Notes under the pieces: model-generated | Databases searched by the model: none | The model's input: only the letters and a program-made list of their open reading frames with translations | What the model was told of the DNA's origin: nothing | Program-made: the position numbers and the translations under genes | Assembly: GCA_023423065.1 (NCBI GenBank) | Contig: JAFAGC010000018.1 | Coordinates: 24,919 to 88,918, forward strand | Direction of reading: 5' to 3' | Source: Pseudomonadota bacterium | GTDB taxonomy: Bacteria > Pseudomonadota > Gammaproteobacteria > Steroidobacterales > Steroidobacteraceae | Length of the DNA: 64,000 bases | In this document: one piece after another, positions 62,294 through 64,000 of the stretch | Numbering within the stretch: the first letter of the stretch is position 1 | Layout of the letters: every line of letters starts with the position of its first letter

Positions 62294-62506
62294 TCATCGA
62301 GCTCGATGACAACTTCCTGCAATTCCCTGAGGATGGCTGACAAGGGAGTCGCTGATGTGCTCGTGACCACTCGCGCGCATCAGCCCAACCCGCTGCAACT
62401 GTTCCCGAATCGCCGCTCCCTCGACGCGGGTTTTGGCCGGCAACCAATACTCGAACGTACGGTTCGCGTACCCCAACTTAAACGCGTCGATGGCATCTTT
62501 CGATCC
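62294..62506 (-). pseudogene. Remnant of a mobile-element Toprim/CHC2-type primase
   Basis: The minus frame reads DAIDAFKLGYANRTFEYWLPAK, then VEGAAIREQLQRVGLMRASGHEH. This resembles the segment before the Toprim core in transposon-borne CHC2-type primases (pattern IxxFKLGxANRTL-xxLPxK...ESGHEHFNGSLV). Downstream the frame decays and ends at a stop at 62294. Both ends are missing. Assignment is from memory of the family pattern. Confidence 0.45.
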
Positions 62507-62547
62507 GATGCCGCAGGGTACCGGCCGTATTCGTAGTACTTCGTGTA

Positions 62548-62855
62548 TCCGTTTGGATCGAGGTGGCAGTCGCGCCAGAGCAGGAGTTTTTCGAGCACGA
62601 AGAACAGCGCGATGCCGGCAATCAGCGCGATGCCGACCTGGTGCATGTTGCCGATGCCCGCTCCTTCCGCCGCGTGCGGGATCAGCACGAGCAGCGCGGC
62701 ACCTAACAAGGCACCCGTGTCGAAGGAGACGACGTGCGGCAGCACAGCTTCACGCGAGCGCGCGGAAAGAGCCAGGAATGTGCCGGCCCGGCCGCGAGGT
62801 CGGAGTGCACACCTGAAACCGTGGTGGCGAAAAATATCCAGAAGATGGTGGTCAA
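62548..62855 (-). pseudogene. ZIP-family metal transporter remnant with a frameshift
   Basis: The N-terminal piece LTTIFWIFFATTVSGVHSDLAAG is in one frame (to about 62787) and continues as TFLALSARSREAVLPHVVSFDTGALLGAALLVLIPHAAEG in the next frame (split at 62787). It ends FVLEKLLLWRDCHLDPNG at 62548 and lacks the His-rich loop and remaining helices. This matches ZIP (ZupT-like) transporters broken by a frameshift and truncation. Confidence 0.7.
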
Positions 62856-62942
62856 AGCGGGGGGTGCTAGCACGGGTAATAGAAGCCGCGAAGCCAGCTG
62901 CCGTGGCGCACGTTGCGCTGGAGCGAGGGAATTCCACACCGC

Positions 62943-63500
62943 CTACACTGGTGGACTCAAATCTATTCTTCCAAGGCCAAACTTCGTTCCGGAAAGGAGC
63001 ACGTGAATTGAAACGAGATACGCGAGTCCTGTTTCGAATGTAGACGACCCAAAGAACCCGTCAAACAAAGCAGATAGCCCAATTGAAACCTCCTTGATCC
63101 ATTCGCGCGCCTCTGACAGGCTCGAACCCACACTAGGCAATTTCATATTGAGGATGTCTACGTGCTGAGGGCGAAGTAGCTCGACTAGCGGTTTCCGATC
63201 ATCGAGCCAAATCTGCCGCAAAGCGTGCGCGGATATTTCCATTTGGGATTGATCTGGAATGCCAATCTGAATCGAAATGTCTAGGTCGAGGCCCAAGATC
63301 AGCGCGCGCAGTTGATCTGACGCGGCTCCTTCGTCGATCCACTGCTCCATTCGCTTTGGTACTTCCTCCATAAAGTGCACGTGCGCTAATAGTTCCCGCT
63401 GGAGATCCTCAGTCAATGCCTGATATTCGGGACTTACCAAAATGGCAGAGGGCATCGGCCTCTTAGATATCTGCATGTTGGTATTCATACCTGTCGTCAA
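62943..63500 (-). CDS. Hypothetical protein C, accessory region
   Basis: The product is 185 residues. The N-terminal half is helical and acidic (LTEDLQRELLAHVHFMEEVPKRMEQWIDEG). A hydrophobic segment (about 155-175, TGLAYLVSIHVLLSGTKFGL) near the C-terminus suggests membrane association. Base composition is lower in G+C than the core genes. It follows the next gene (63504-63971) after a 3-base gap and is probably cotranscribed. No family was recognised. Confidence 0.6.
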   Translation of the reverse strand: MTTGMNTNMQISKRPMPSAILVSPEYQALTEDLQRELLAHVHFMEEVPKRMEQWIDEGAASDQLRALILGLDLDISIQIGIPDQSQMEISAHALRQIWLDDRKPLVELLRPQHVDILNMKLPSVGSSLSEAREWIKEVSIGLSALFDGFFGSSTFETGLAYLVSIHVLLSGTKFGLGRIDLSPPV

Positions 63501-63503
63501 ACT

Positions 63504-63971
63504 CTAATGTCTTGCCGGGAAAATCTGTCCCGCGACCATCTTCATTCGATCAAAGTTCGGTGGAAACTGATCTGGCCTACAGTATTTCTCAACCATTCGG
63601 ATAGCGCTATTCAGTTCAACCAACAGTTGCAGAATCGCCCTGTAATGACCGGCGTCCGCGGTGCCTTGCGTGCCGTTATACATGTACTGCGGCACGGCTC
63701 GTCTCGAAAATTCCTCCCACACATTTATCAGCTTGGCTAGGTATTTTCGACACAGGTCTTCGTTCTGGCAGTTCGCGCCAGGCGGTGCCTCAAGATCTGC
63801 GCATCGACTCGTAGAACTTGGAAGCGCAAGTAGACCAAGTCCGACTGCGCACTGGCCCAGTATTCCCATTCCATGTGCCGCGAACCACCAATTGCGCGAT
63901 GCGATGATGGCGTAATCACTTAGCACTTGTCTCGCCCTTTGCTGTGCAAGGAGCAGTGAAGGAGTAGACAA
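63504..63971 (-). CDS. Hypothetical protein D, accessory region
   Basis: The product is 155 residues. There is a short hydrophobic segment (about 30-50: FAAHGMGILGQCAVGLGLLAL), then a Cys-containing loop (SRCADLEAPPGANCQNEDLC) and helices (YRAILQLLVELNSAIRMVEKYC). The ATG at 63971 lies close to the window edge. It is upstream of protein C on the same strand. Function unknown. Confidence 0.55.
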   Translation of the reverse strand: MSTPSLLLAQQRARQVLSDYAIIASRNWWFAAHGMGILGQCAVGLGLLALPSSTSRCADLEAPPGANCQNEDLCRKYLAKLINVWEEFSRRAVPQYMYNGTQGTADAGHYRAILQLLVELNSAIRMVEKYCRPDQFPPNFDRMKMVAGQIFPARH

Positions 63972-64000
63972 GTGAAGACAGAAGGCGAGACGCGCGCAGC

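Noticed and set aside
62134..62370. 78-codon minus-strand frame as a real gene
   Set aside because: Plausible composition but it overlaps the decayed primase fragment and lacks a ribosome-binding site or known homologue.
62943..63971. Toxin-antitoxin system
   Set aside because: Proteins are larger than typical TA components and match no TA family I know.
1..64000. CRISPR arrays, rRNA and tRNA genes
   Set aside because: No direct repeats with spacer spacing, no ribosomal RNA sequence and no tRNA cloverleaf with CCA-type end noticed by eye; a tRNA scan could still find one I missed.

Overview
The window is a G+C-rich (visibly about two thirds G+C) chromosomal segment of a proteobacterium, most likely a gammaproteobacterium. 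The best clue is the block 23.3-40.5 kb. It carries rpoD, dnaG, yqeY and rpsU on the minus strand, divergent from tsaD, followed by folB, folK, uppP and cca. This is the classic gammaproteobacterial macromolecular-synthesis neighbourhood. I cannot name a genus from sequence alone; a high-G+C lineage near Steroidobacterales/Xanthomonadales would fit but is inference. No rRNA, tRNA, CRISPR array or intact transposase was found.

Layout. 0-12 kb: metabolic and envelope genes (partial mltA, oligopeptidase B, hutH, nhaA, an FAD oxidoreductase broken by an in-frame amber codon and coupled to a membrane protein, an XRE regulator, MgtC, DUF418). 12.2-16.6 kb: a giant Lhr helicase carrying an in-frame inverted-repeat insertion. 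16.8-23.2 kb: a SARP/TolB/TPR regulator facing a methyltransferase, an RRM RNA-binding protein with three small unknown genes, mddA and a small zinc-ribbon membrane protein. 23.3-31.5 kb: rpoD and dnaG, separated from yqeY and rpsU by an insertion of accessory genes. 31.6-41.6 kb: tsaD, the folate genes folB-folK with a convergent pteridine-reductase-like gene, a MidA-type methyltransferase, a LytS/LytTR two-component pair, uppP, cca and a lipoprotein metallopeptidase. 41.7-51.2 kb: an unknown gene, a secreted GH5 enzyme and a three-gene RND efflux operon with two inner-membrane pumps. 51.2-54.6 kb: a halogenase-like flavoprotein, an HtrA/DegQ protease and Hsp20. 54.6-59.2 kb: a NrdR-boxed split class II ribonucleotide reductase (nrdJa-nrdJb) whose catalytic loop is interrupted by an intein. 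59.3-64 kb: an accessory tail with an AT-richer AlbA_2/GHKL ATPase, a tandem pair of secreted paralogues of unknown family, decayed ZIP-transporter and primase fragments, and two unknown genes.

Structure beyond genes. A GGGGACAG-type palindromic repeat family sits at gene ends at several places: a solo 42-nt arm at 251-292, a 235-bp paired-arm element at 38024-38258, and hairpins at 23275, 33660 and 54111. A related-looking inverted repeat lies inside the lhr coding region. The octamer CTATCTAC/GTAGATAG occurs 14 times, far more than base composition predicts. I see no single clear-cut new multi-gene defence or biosynthetic system. The most novel-looking items are the in-frame palindromic insertion in lhr, the repeat family that supplies stop and possibly start codons, the octamer enrichment, and the secreted paralogue pair.
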